Translations under genes and position numbers: made by a program
Part shown: piece by piece, positions 1-11,800 of the stretch
How positions within the stretch are numbered: position 1 is the stretch's first letter
Layout: each line of letters opens with the position of its first letter
Assembly (NCBI GenBank): GCA_022410635.1
Contig: JAJVDF010000365.1
Coordinates: forward strand, 539,948-603,947
Source: Tretioscincus oriximinensis
Lineage: Eukaryota > Chordata > Lepidosauria > Squamata > Gymnophthalmidae
DNA: 64,000 nucleotides
Reading direction: 5' to 3'
Notes under the pieces: model-generated
The model's input: the letters and a program-made list of their open reading frames with translations, nothing else
What the model was told of the DNA's origin: nothing
Databases searched by the model: none

Positions 1-2
1 GG

Positions 3-1180
3 AAAATAAATTGGCGATTACAAGTAAATGACTGGAGACATGTAGCCTCCACTACAGCCCTAAATAATGCAGGAAATTACCAATTAAACAAATATGTAGA
101 TATATTAAAATATAATAATTACAGAACCCTAAGGGACCTAATCAACCACGAAGGCAACCCAGTAAATAGGTCAATATTAAGAAATCTTACATCAAATAGG
201 GGACTGACCTATTGGCTACAGGAATGGGCGATAGAACGGCAATTAAACAATCAAGAACTAAAAAATATTATGACTAGAAGATCCAATTTAGAGATTGTCA
301 TAGACAAGTTGCTGAAAGGAGAGAGGAAACTAATTAAAATAATATATGACATTATTATGAATAATAAATATAATAACTTAATAAACATCATGGAATATTG
401 GGAAACGGAATTCCCCCAACTGAATCCACATCGACAACAATGGATAAAATCATATCTGAAACTTAGAGACACCAGGCTTAGGGAGACGNAATTAAAAAGA
501 ATATCCAGATGGTATCGTACCCCTGCGCAATTGTCACACATCACTAGAATTACGCCTATATGTTGGCACGGATGTGGTAATAGGGGCACATACCTACATA
601 TGTGGGTGTATTGTCCGATGGTTAGAAGATTCTGGGGAAAAAATAGAGTCGTATTAAAACTGATCACTGATATCTCGATACCGGACTCTGCCGTGATATG
701 GGTATTTGGATCACTGGAATTTATTAATACCGATAATCAACGTAAATATTGTATAGATAGAGGTATTTTAGTGGGACATATGGTTATAGTAAAAGAATGG
801 AAGAACCAACAAAACTGGACNATGGACTTATGGTGGCATTATCTCATCGAGCTAATGACATTTGATGTGCTAAAGGCAAAAGATTACTCTCCATTGGGAT
901 CAACGTCAAACCTCAGTGGACAATAAACTGGCAACCGATCGTTGCACATGCCTCGAGCAATAATGCACATATACTGTTAAAAGAATCCATAAAGATGTTC
1001 CGAGAACAACGCTGGATTCTTTAAATCTAACAAGGAAACTCTACCCAAATTAGTGTGGATTAGGCCGTTCTAGGGGGGGAAGGGGGGTGCATGGGGACAA
1101 TGTTATTATTTCACCTTACTATTTCATGAATTTGTTGTTTGTATATTTTTGGAAAAATTTATAAATAAAAAAAAAAAGAC
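3..1180 (+). mobile_element. L1-type LINE, 5'-truncated: ORF2 C-terminus and 3' UTR
   Basis: An open frame runs from base 3 to the stop at 926 without interruption. It ends in the L1 ORF2 C-terminal zinc-knuckle pattern: CWHGCG, then GTYLHMWVYCPMVRRFW. An AT-rich 3' UTR closes in an A-rich tail near 1160-1180. Two ambiguous bases (n at 489 and 821) fall in the frame. The intact frame suggests a fairly recent insertion. Confidence 0.85.
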
Positions 1181-1399
1181 GAAAGAGAAGGAATGCCTAC
1201 TATGCCTCAATTCTATTGGTCTCTGCAGGAATTGAAAGATTTGCAGCCTCTTTAAGGCCCCATAATGGGCACCAAAATCCCAGCCCTTTTGTAGCCCCAT
1301 AAAAAGTGAAGTTTAACGCCAGAGCCTATGGCAAACACTGAAAATTCTCTGCTTTCCAGACCATTTGCTGTACTTTTGAGCTACAAACATTCCCTGGCC

Positions 1400-1670
1400 C
1401 ACGAAACACAAACATGCAACACTCTCATGGATGCCAGAATCTATGGGCTTGACTGATAAAAATAATGGGGTTACAGCAACAAGAATTGTTTACACTCAGA
1501 AATGGAAGGAAAATAAATCCCACAACAGAGGATTGGCTTACTAAATAGTTGGACTTAACTAAAATTGGCTAACTATTCTGGACAAAATTGTTATAAACTG
1601 GAGATCTTTAATAGATTTTTTTATAAGAAATAGAAGGTGGACTTCTAATCGCAGGCTTCAAAGATGAAAG
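1400..1670 (+). mobile_element. L1 ORF2 C-terminal fragment
   Basis: Conceptual translation gives VYTQKWKENK followed, after frame breaks, by INWRSLIDFF, the layout found downstream of the L1 zinc knuckle. It is decayed, and older than the L1 to its left. Confidence 0.5.
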
Positions 1671-1710
1671 AATTATCGATGTGGAGGAGTTAGTGGCGCA
1701 ACGTAGGCTA

Positions 1711-1915
1711 CAATCTCACTAGGGGAAAAAACAGGAGTGAAAGCTCTGTGGCTTTGCACTGAGCACATGCAGTTCCCATATAATCCACAGGGGAGCTCTT
1801 TTGCTACAACTGCATTCTCACTAGGGGAAAAAATGGGAGCAAAAGCTGTGTGGCTTTACACTGGGCACATGCAGTTCCCTTATAATCCACATGGGAAGCT
1901 CTTTCACAATGCATC
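1711..1915 (+). repeat. 102-bp tandem duplication
   Basis: The block beginning TCTCACTAGGGGAAAAAA near 1714 recurs 102 bases later at about 1816. Both copies carry GCACATGCAGTTCCC and TATAATCCACA. Two imperfect units, about 85 percent alike by eye. Family not recognised. Confidence 0.85.
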
Positions 1916-2622
1916 ATATGCAAAGCCACACGTCACCGGAATGGAGATCTCCCTCAAAAGCAACACAGGTGACGTTTTTCCCAATTCGGGCTAACTGTGC
2001 TCTGGTCATGGTTTGCCTGTAGCAGGAGAAGCCTCTGTGAGAATGCTGTCACGCACTGCCACTGTGCCTCCATTTTGTTCTAACTTCAGTGGTTTTCAAA
2101 GGATTTGCACAAACCTCGGCCACATTTTTTTTAAAAAAAAAGGGGAAGTGGAGTGCGAGAAGAGGACACTCCGAAATAGATTACCCAACCAATGTGGCCG
2201 TTAAGTCCAAAAGCCAATGTGAATCCAGTGTGGATGGTGAACTGGAGCTGGAAACGAAAGCAAATGGCAGAGGGAATTTAATTCACTTTGCCATTCTCAA
2301 AACCATTTCTTTCGCCCTGTCAGAACATCATCTTAGAAAGAGAGAAAGTAATCTATTGAGCCAAACATATAAAAGAGATGGACCAGAAGGAGAGGAAGTC
2401 AACGAATGAATTGTAAATAATAAATAAAAGGATTGCAACTCAAAAGAATTCAGTTTTATGTGTATTTTTTTAAAAAAGAAATAAAAAGCTTTAACCTAGA
2501 GTCTTCTCTTCCTTCTATCACTTGGACAGACCCTTACCAGCGATTCATAGCTGGACTCAAGTCTTTACTAAGCTGCCCCTTTTGTTATTACCTGCCGTCA
2601 AACATTTTTCCCAGCTCCTCAC
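1916..2622. other. Intron sequence left of coding exon 34, nothing recognised
   Basis: No coding exon or named repeat was recognised. It contains an A-rich run near 2130-2145 and an AT-rich stretch near 2410-2490. Confidence 0.5.
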
Positions 2623-2833
2623 CTGTGCGCTTGAACTGTCGGGTCCACATGCATTTCCCGGAGGCCGTGCACTTGGCGCAGTCGGAAGCCTCGCATGAGA
2701 TTTCCGAGCAGTTGTTGGCCACAAAGATCTCGCGCTGGTTGATGCGACAGTCGTTCTCCGAAGTGCAGCTGCCAGTGCTTCCAATGCAGGCCCCCTCGGG
2801 GCAGTTGGTGCACCATTTGCACTGTGGCAAAGC
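2623..2833 (-). CDS. MEGF8: MEGF8 coding exon 34: PSI modules; last exon in the window
   Basis: Residues 1864-1933. CKWCTNCPEGACIGSTGSC and TSENDCRINQREIF, then CAKCTASGKCMWTRQFKRT, nearly identical to other vertebrates. Ends in phase 1 at donor ACAG|GTGAGG, so translation continues in exons left of the window. No later MEGF8 exon was recognised between 1 and 2622. Confidence 0.97.
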
Positions 2834-5800
2834 CTAGGAAGAAGAAAGCAGCAGCAAAGCGTCTCTTGCTGGAGGCTGGATTGCAAAAATTAAGGACATC
2901 TGGCAGCGTAGCCTAAATATTCCCTGGTTTATAATCTCATGATCCAGATTTACGATCTCAGCAAGAATAACAAGCGCCTGTTCTCATTTCTCGATCTTTG
3001 TTGAATTATATAGGTGAAACCCCATTATAATGAACGCCAAGGAGTCTTTATAATGAAATTTTGTTATAATGAAACCTATTGTAACCAACATTACTCTTAT
3101 GGGTGTTCCACCGGGACTTTCAAGTTTGTTTGCTATACTGTAAATTTTGTTATATCGGGGTTCTTTATAACAGGATTTCACCTGTAAAAAACTATTCTTC
3201 ACAGTCATTTGGGAGGAATTCACACACACACCCCTATTCCTGCCACAATGAGGTTGAAAAAGTCAATTTCATGACATCTCACAAAGAGATTGGGAAAATA
3301 GTGGATTTACTTATTCTAAATTTGTAAATCACCTTCCATCAAAAACTTTCAGCTCCTGTGCAGGGAGATCTGGGAGAAAAACCCTTTTTTCAATAGCTGA
3401 GATTTAAGCCATGTAGAGATTTCTAGGTCTATATATGACTTGCTTTGGTTTGGTGTTTGGATGGGGTTGTAGCTACTTTGCTTTTCTGTTATTCCCTTGA
3501 TACCACTATGGAAAGTTTTAGCAACGTGTTTTGGCCTCGGAGAGGCTATTGACTTGAAGAAGAAGAACTGGGTTTTTATACCCCACTTTTCTCACCTGAA
3601 GGGACTCAAAGCGGCTTACAAGCTTATTTTTCGCCTAAAGCATATCTTCCCCACCATGGTGTGTGATGGTCACCATTGATCTACACTCTTTTCAAAACTC
3701 GCCCCTCTCCACAGTTGACAGAGCTGCAAACTCGGTATCTCTACTGAAACATCAGGCCTCTTAACCACTGTGGTCTCTCTTGCACTACTGACTTCCATTG
3801 GGCAGCCTTTATGTCCTTTCTCTACATACCAGTGACTCACACTGGCAGACGACAAACTACATGTAAAGAGACAAAAGCATTCCTTTTTTCTCAGGTACAT
3901 ATGGAGACACGGTTGTCATATCTTTCTCCTCATCCAGATGAGGACCCTGTTGGGCTTGAGCCTTTGGCCACAGTCAACCTATGAGAGGTATCTGAGCTGC
4001 AAGCAGAGCCTCCTCCTGAGACCACAGCTGAGAAAGGAGAGGAAGAAGCTGATGTTCAAGATTTTGCTACCCGCAGAAAGGAGGCACTAGTAAAGAAAAG
4101 GTTAATTAGAGTAGCTGAGACAGCTTGTGTAATGAGGCATTTCCAGGCTCCAAAAGCTTCAAGAAAGGAACTATAAATAAGCTAGAAGCTCCATAGATGG
4201 CTGTAGCTGACATCTGATCCTGATGAGCTTGTGTGTATCTCTGTCCCTGTTGTAGTTCCTTGTGTTTTCGATTAGCTGTATAGATCTGCATGGGGTGCTA
4301 TGAAACACCATTTCTTGTGTCTGCATATCTAAAGCTGTATCTGTACAGCACTTGTTTACTCCAGAATTTCCTGATAATCCGGTTTTAATGCACCTTGTTC
4401 ATACCTTAACTGTTATTCCGAGTTTTATTGTTTTATTAGCTAATGAGATTTTCTGATCATATGATACTCCCTCCCATATGCCATTTTGTTTGCTGGTGGT
4501 CAAAAGGAAGTCCCTCCTCCCAAATGCTATTGGATAGTTTGTTGACAATATCTGATTATTTTGCCTTTCGCCCTCCCAGTTTCTCTTCCAAACTATCCAC
4601 ACATCAAAGGCTTTCAGCAATAACCCCATATGCAGATTTGACAAAGGGTTTTTCCAGAAAACGGATTAATTTGGATGATCAGCTTTAAATTGCTGATTTA
4701 TTATGACAACCTGGTGAGGCAAATGCAACAGAAATCCAATTTTCAAGTGGATTATCATCTGGACATAGACTGTGCTGTGTTGCCAGTTCTACAGAGCCCT
4801 TTAGCTAACAGTCTATAACTGAGGTAAACCTGGGTGAGTGACAGGGCAGGGTTGTAATGTTAGCAGCCACTGGCCTATCAGGAAAAAAAAATCCAAAACA
4901 TGAATTGATGTGTCCATGGTGATACTCACTGGGATGCCCAGGCTGTGGGCCATGGCCCGTGGATGCTGAGCAAGACACTCACTACATGTTCTGAGCCGGC
5001 GGCATTCGTCTGCAGACCTCGGGGTGGGGAAGCAGGAGGCTCCACTGAGGGAACAGCCCTGCCTAGGAAGAGGAAAGAAGAGAAACTGTGAGCTGCAACA
5101 GAAAGATTCTATTTAGCAGGAACCAGCAGTGCAACTGACAGTCCTAGGACAAGCCTTTGCAAGAGAACCATAGAAGAGACCCCAATTAGAGCATTCATAA
5201 TTCTGTTCTAGTTTGTCTTTTGTTAAATTTTGTATTGTTATCTTTGATTTGTACATATAATAAAGCGGGTTTCAAAGAGTCCAAAGTTCCAAGGTATAAT
5301 GACCAATGACAGATCTTGGAACTTTTGCAGCCTCCAGAAAGGGAGGAAGATAAGCAGGAAGAAAGAAGGAAGGAAAGGAACACCTAAGGGAGGGAGGGAG
5401 GGAAGGAAGGTAAGAAGGAAAGGAAAATGGAAAGCAAGAAGGAATGAAAGGAAGAAGCAAGTGAAAGAGGGATGGGAGGAGGCAAGGGAGGGAGAGGGTG
5501 AAGGGTGAATAGGAGCAAGGGGCAGAAAGAGCTGGAGTCAATTGTATTACCGTAACACAACGGGCTAATTCAGCTAGTGTCTTAATAAAATGATTAAATC
5601 CACAAAACCCACACAAGCACTTAAAAGAATATACTACTATAATGATGGTTTTGATACAAATGTACAGAAACTTTGTAGGAAAAAAGGCAGAGTAAAGGGA
5701 GGGGGGAGAGAAGCAAAAATTTAGATGAATATTGGAACTAACACTAGAAAGCAGGACGTGTTTTGTTGGTACAGAGGAGTTTTTTATTGCTTTAACATAA

Positions 5801-8800
5801 AAACGCATCAGGCAGCCACCTAAATCCAATTCAACCTTCCCATTGTTACAGGGGAAAAGTCTTGGGTCTAATGCCGTGATTCCAGAATGAGGGGCCTCAT
5901 ATATATAGAATAAAATAAAATAAAAACATTTGGTTGAGAATATTTTTTTCTTATTTTCCTCCTCTGATCCCTTGGTGTGTCTTATGGTCAGGTGCGACTT
6001 ACAGTGTAAAAAATATGGGGGTGTCACATTATTTTATTCTATTTTATTTTGTCACCAGCTGGCAGCAAACAGCCAGTGAGGAAAATAGCATATTATCAAA
6101 TTTTTATTTACTGAAATGACAAGATCTGGCCAGAGGTGGCAGCAAATTCAACGGCAATCAATGAAGAGTAAAGCAGAGATTTCATTACTATAGCAACCCA
6201 GGCTGGTGGATTTCAAGCTGCATTTGCTCCGTAAATAAGACACACAGCCATTTTCCCTGCACTTTTGGAGGGGAAAAAGTCAGAAAAATGCGGTATACAT
6301 GTCCATTCTCTCCCTTCTTGTCACCTTCAAATCCTAGTTAAAAGCGGTCTAATTTTCCAGAGCCTTTGATATCACTGAGTAATTTGTTTTAATTAACTTT
6401 TTTATATTATTTGTTACACATTTAATGTTGATGTATTACTTGTATTTTGTTTGCATTTGTTGTTGATATTGCCTTTTATGTATATTGTACAGTGCCACGT
6501 ATGTGGATGGTGCTTAATAGATAAACCAAACCAAAAAGCAATATCCACCACTGATATTGCTTTCCCTGACCAAACATTTGAATGAAAGAGTTACACCTAC
6601 ATAAAGCAGGGTAGTTTTAGGAAAGGATTAGACACATTCATGGATCACTTGATCCTGTCTCCAGGGTGGAGGAACAGGCGGGATTCATGAAATGCTATTT
6701 GCAGAGAGTCGCGAGTAGGTGAAGGTTTTGCTTTCTTCTGCTTGGGATGCCCAGGGGCAATGGGTGGGACACTGTGGGAGACAGAATGCTGGGCTAGATG
6801 GACTCTGGTCCTATTCAACAGTGCTTCTCTTTGGTTCTCCTCCACCACCACATTTCCATGCATCCTGATCCCTCTCGCTCAACCTCTCCTCCCATCTTTA
6901 CCTCTCAGCAACATCAGCAGAGAGACAACGGTTGTGGCACCAGGCGCAGCTGGCGTTGGACTGGTTGCAGGCTTCCAATGTGGGAAAGATGAGGCAAGGA
7001 TCAGAAGGGACAGACAGGGCGACCATTCGCCCTAAAGCCACCCCATTAAAACCCCCCGAGAGGTAGATGCGCCCCCCAACAGCAGCCACGGCATGAGCAA
7101 TGGATTCCATGATGGGTTCTCCCACTGTAGCTTCAGCTGCAGGAGAAAAGAAAATATGGAAACAAACAACATGAGCAGTGAAGTGCTTTTAAGAACGAGC
7201 TACAAATACAAGGTTTTGTATTTTAGGAAAATCAAAGCAAAATGCTCAAATAAAAAACAGCTGCATGCTACTCTACACTATTTCTCCATGCTTAGGGAGA
7301 CTAGTATGTCAACGGGAATGGCTGTAATTCAGACGGTTGTAGAAGAAAAGAACAAACAAGGTCCTGGGTTCAATATCTGAGCCTCCCAAAAGAAAGCAAA
7401 GATAAATTATCTTTGTATCTTTGCCATGTGTGTGGACGTAGGCAGTAGGAATTGAATTTAATGAGGAGCCTTTCTTTCTGCAAGTATTTCAGTCTTTCTA
7501 ATTTTTCTGGGTCTTCTCTGTGGTGGCCGCCACCCTCACCCACCCCAGGTATCGTCTAGGACTTTCTTGGGGTGACCCCCATCCCTTTCCATTTCCTTTA
7601 ACGTTTGGGCCTTTCCATTCTTAATTATAATGCAGATCTCACCTGGGGTGGCACCCAAGTCTCCCAGTTTCCCTTAATTATCTGAGCCTTCCCTGTGGAG
7701 GCACTACTCCTCTGAAACGCTTTCTCCTCTGATATGTTTTAGGGGCCTATTTATAATGCAGACACAGAACTCTCCTGTATGTAAAAATCTGGATAGTTTG
7801 TTTATTTAGGAATTTGTATCCCACCTTTCATTACAGGTTTCAGGGTAGATTAAAAGCAATGCAAAAGACACCTCAGTAAAACATTTAAAAGATCCATACT
7901 CTCCCTCCCTCCCTGGAAGGAAAAATACAGAGGGATCTAGGAGTCAAAGGCCAAAAGTATATTTTTATCTGGCACCAGAAGCTATACAGTGTAGCCACCT
8001 GGTGAGCCTCTAGAGAGGCTATCCCAGAGTGTGGAAGTCACAGACAAGGTCTTCTTACGTGCCCCTGCCTATAGCATCTCTGCAAGGAGAGGAACTACCA
8101 GAAGGCCTCCTCCTTGAGATTTAGTGCACAGGCAGGCCTATGTGTTTGTTCTCAACCTGCTGTCTTAATCTTGTTTCTCAACCTGTTTTGAACATTGTTT
8201 TAAACTCGTCCAACATCAAAAATGTTTCAAATCATCTGTATATGAACAATTTTTTTAGGCTCCAAAACTCTTGGGACAATCAAATAAAAATTCTAAATCA
8301 AGAAAAATCTGAATAATTCAACCTGCAGAACAGTTAACGCAAATGAAACAATCCAGCATAATTTACTGGGCTCCTCTTTTATCTGGGTGACGGAAAAGGA
8401 AGAATGGGTTGAAAGGACTTCCCGGGTGCATGGACGCCATTGTCTGGGTATGCTGAGGGGCTCTAGGGAGTTCAGGTAAGGTTTTATTACCTGTTCTCTG
8501 GCGCCGTTCCAATTTTGAACAGTTGGATACTCATTCACACAGCACGGTGCTGAAGAAGCAACTGTTATGCGGGAGATTCTTCTGAAGGAAAGGCCAGCTG
8601 ATTTTGAACCAAGCAAATCTATACCTGGCACACGTGTGCTGTGCGCATGAGTGGCCAGAGTTCGGCACAAAATTCGAAAGGGGTCAGAAAACAGGTAAGA
8701 AAACCTTACTTCAACTCCCTAGGGCCCTTCAGCGCATCTGGGCAATCGCATACATGCACTGGCGCTGATCTGTACCCAAATCTGCCATATTCAGCCCAGC

Positions 8801-11800
8801 CTTTACCAGTTCTGTTGGGCAGGATCCAGGTATTGCAGTTCAGCTGGTAGAAAAAAAGGTGATTGGTGAAATTGTCGCGCTCCGTACGCCCTCCAATTAC
8901 CACCATCGTGTCCTTCAGTACAGCTGCCACATGGAAGAAATGAGCCAGGGGCTAACAAGGGTTGAAGGGAAAGAAAGGGAAAACATTTATGAAACATTGC
9001 TCGTTAGTCTTATTTTTATCGTTCATTTCTTCCTTTCTGAAAGAACGAGTGAAACATTTCACACAGCCAATGGTCAGATAAATATTTATTTTTCCCCATT
9101 TCCCTCTTGCCTTTCGTCTTGGAGATCCCTAGGATAGAATATCACTTTTCCTCTCCTCCATTTTATCCCCATAGCAAGGAAGGCCAGACGGAGGAGCAGC
9201 TGGCCAAAGGCCTGGATGAGATAACAATCCTCCTTTAACTAATTTGCATCCCACAAATCGCCACGATAGTCGCTCTACGGGACGGCAATGGATGTCATTA
9301 TTGCCCATCACCTGGAAGGCACACTATTGGTCAACATGCATGTTTGGTCACGCATGAGTCAGCAGTAGCACTAACTCAGCTGGCCCCAACAGGCAGTCGT
9401 GCCAACAGACGGACAGAAAGGGACGGTAAGAGCAGTGGCAATAAGAGTAGCGGTAGTAAGCGCAGCAGTGGTAAGAGCAGCGGCAGCCAACAAGGATGAT
9501 GTGGAAGCAATGCAATAGGGGAACAGGGCTAGAAAGCTGTTCCATTTATGGGCTTCAGAATGACCATCCTCTACTAGTATCTGATAAAGTACAAGTTTCA
9601 TCCATTTTATCACCTACCCCATCCTAGTAATCTCACCTTTGGCCCCATAGATGGCGCCAGCAAGCTCCAGGTCAGGTTGGGATAATACAAGCTATAGAGT
9701 TCTGGGGAAGCTGAAACCATCTCCACATGGAAGCGATGCCCCCCGAAGACATAGATGGCGTCTGTGCCTTCATGATACACTGCAGAGTGTCCGTACAGAC
9801 CTGGAACGGAAATTGATGGCACCAGAAGTACGTTTTTTTGGAACTATAGAGATCAACTAAGAAATATATCTGTCTCTCATTTTGCCAGCAGATCTGATTC
9901 CTTGGAACCGGGAGACAAGCACTTAGCCACAAAAATGGTTAAGGGGCTGAAAGAAAATCCGTTATGAAACCAGGCTGCAATGCTTAGGTTGTTTCAGTCT
10001 TGAAAGACGGAATTTAAGCAGTGATCTAATTGAAGTGTATAAAAACATGACAAGGGGAACAGAGAAATATTTTCTCTATCACACAACACTAGAACCAGGG
10101 GGCATTCCTTGAAAATGATGGGTAGAATAGTTAAGATAAACAAAGGAGAGTATGTTTTTCACCTAGAGGATCATTGGGCCACATTCAGAAGATAACTAGC
10201 AGCCTGGATAGCTTTAAGACAGGATAGGAACACCCCATTATCATATTTACCTGTGGGGTGGTGTTCCTGGATCTAGGAGGAAAGGGCATGACTTACCTCC
10301 TAGATCCAGGGAATAGACAGGTTCATGGGAGACAAGGGACTAAGTAACTACTAGAATGGGTATCTTGATCCTGCCTCCAGGATGAAGCAGCAGGCAGGAT
10401 TCCTGAAGTCCCATTTGCAGGGAGTCAAGAACAGGAGAGGGTTTTGCCTCCTTCTGCTTGAGATGGCCCAGGTGCAATTGATGGGCCACTGGTGAGATAG
10501 AAGGCTGGAAAAGCAGGGCTCCGCTTATGTTCTCATGGGATCGCTGTAATCCTCTCTAGCTTGCTCTTTTCTTGGAGGCCTCCTAAAAAACTGCAAATCC
10601 CATAGTACTTTTTCATGTTTTTGTCCTGTGACCACTTAATTCTCCTACTAGTAGAGTCAGCTGTTTGCCTCATCTACCTGTAGGTGGCGTTCCACCCTGG
10701 TTCCCCGCATGCCAGCTTTCCAATGCGACGTCATATTCCAGAAGCTTCCTGTTAAAGCCGTTCTCAGGAGAGTAGCCACCAATCAGCAGCAAGGAAGAGG
10801 CACGTCGAGCTGTAAGCGTGTGGCCAGCGACAGCAGGAATCAGGGGGTCCTAGAGTGGCAAAAAAAAGGCTGGATGAGAGGTTTTCGCCTTGTTGGGTCA
10901 GGAATAGGAAAGATTATGAAAATATTTTACTGAGTATAGACAGGGAATTGGTTGTCAACCATAAGAAACTCAAGTTTGTAGTTCCTCTACTTCTGGTTGA
11001 ATTCGTTTTTCTGGTTTCATGGTTCTCAGTTTTATTTCTGTCTGCTTTTTTATGCTGTTTTTTCATGAAGGTAAGTGCTTATTATAAAAGCTTGGATGCC
11101 CAGCAGCTACAGGAAGCTGCAGCAGGGCGAGGAAGGTGAGATGGAGCTATGTTGCTACTGGCAGTGGGCCTGTAGTCCGAGCAGCAGGCAGCCGCTTTCG
11201 CCCAGTCTGAATGGGCCCCTGCAGACTACAGCTCCCACCCTGCATCACAGTAGGGTATAGTCCTGGGAGGGAGGGTGCCTCTTTAGCCAATCTGCACCAC
11301 CGGAAGCAGATGGCCTACAGGAAGATGGCTTGGGGGAACCTGTCTATATTCAAAAGAGATGAATATAGCTTGCATTTACTGTACTAAAAAATAGCATTCA
11401 TTTTAAAGAATTTTAATGCAGATGAGATGGAATCAGGAAAAATGTTCCCTGTCGAAAGGGCTAAAGGAGGGGAAAAAATCTTGATTCACCTAAAGAAACA
11501 GGCAGAGTTTAGGAAGGGAATATCATAGCACCTGTCCCTTTTATCACCATATGGTTCAGAAAGTGAAGAAACCAAAAGGATAGACCAGGGATCCTCAATT
11601 TTTTTAAACAGGTGGCCAGTTCACTGTTCCTCAGATCATTGGAGGGCTGAACTAAAGTTTAAAAAAATCTATGAACAACTTCTTAGTTTTAGGGCTCCCT
11701 AGTGTCATGAAGTGCACATTCTGCGCATGAACTATTGAAAAGGCAAGGGGTGTGTGACTGTGAGCCTGGGACTAGTCGGCTGCTAAACAGGACAGACTGT

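Noticed and set aside
270..926. A 218-residue ORF as a cellular gene
   Set aside because: It is the C-terminal end of an L1 ORF2 frame that is already open from base 3.
2557..2886. Arginine- and serine-rich 109-residue minus ORF
   Set aside because: Out-of-frame shadow of MEGF8 coding exon 34.
3011..3184. A conserved intronic regulatory hairpin
   Set aside because: TA flanks and a second dispersed copy at 38066 make it a MITE.
5272..6027. 251-residue minus ORF, longest in the window
   Set aside because: Its sequence comes largely from a purine/pyrimidine simple repeat (PSLPPSL-type runs) and MITE sequence; no domain.
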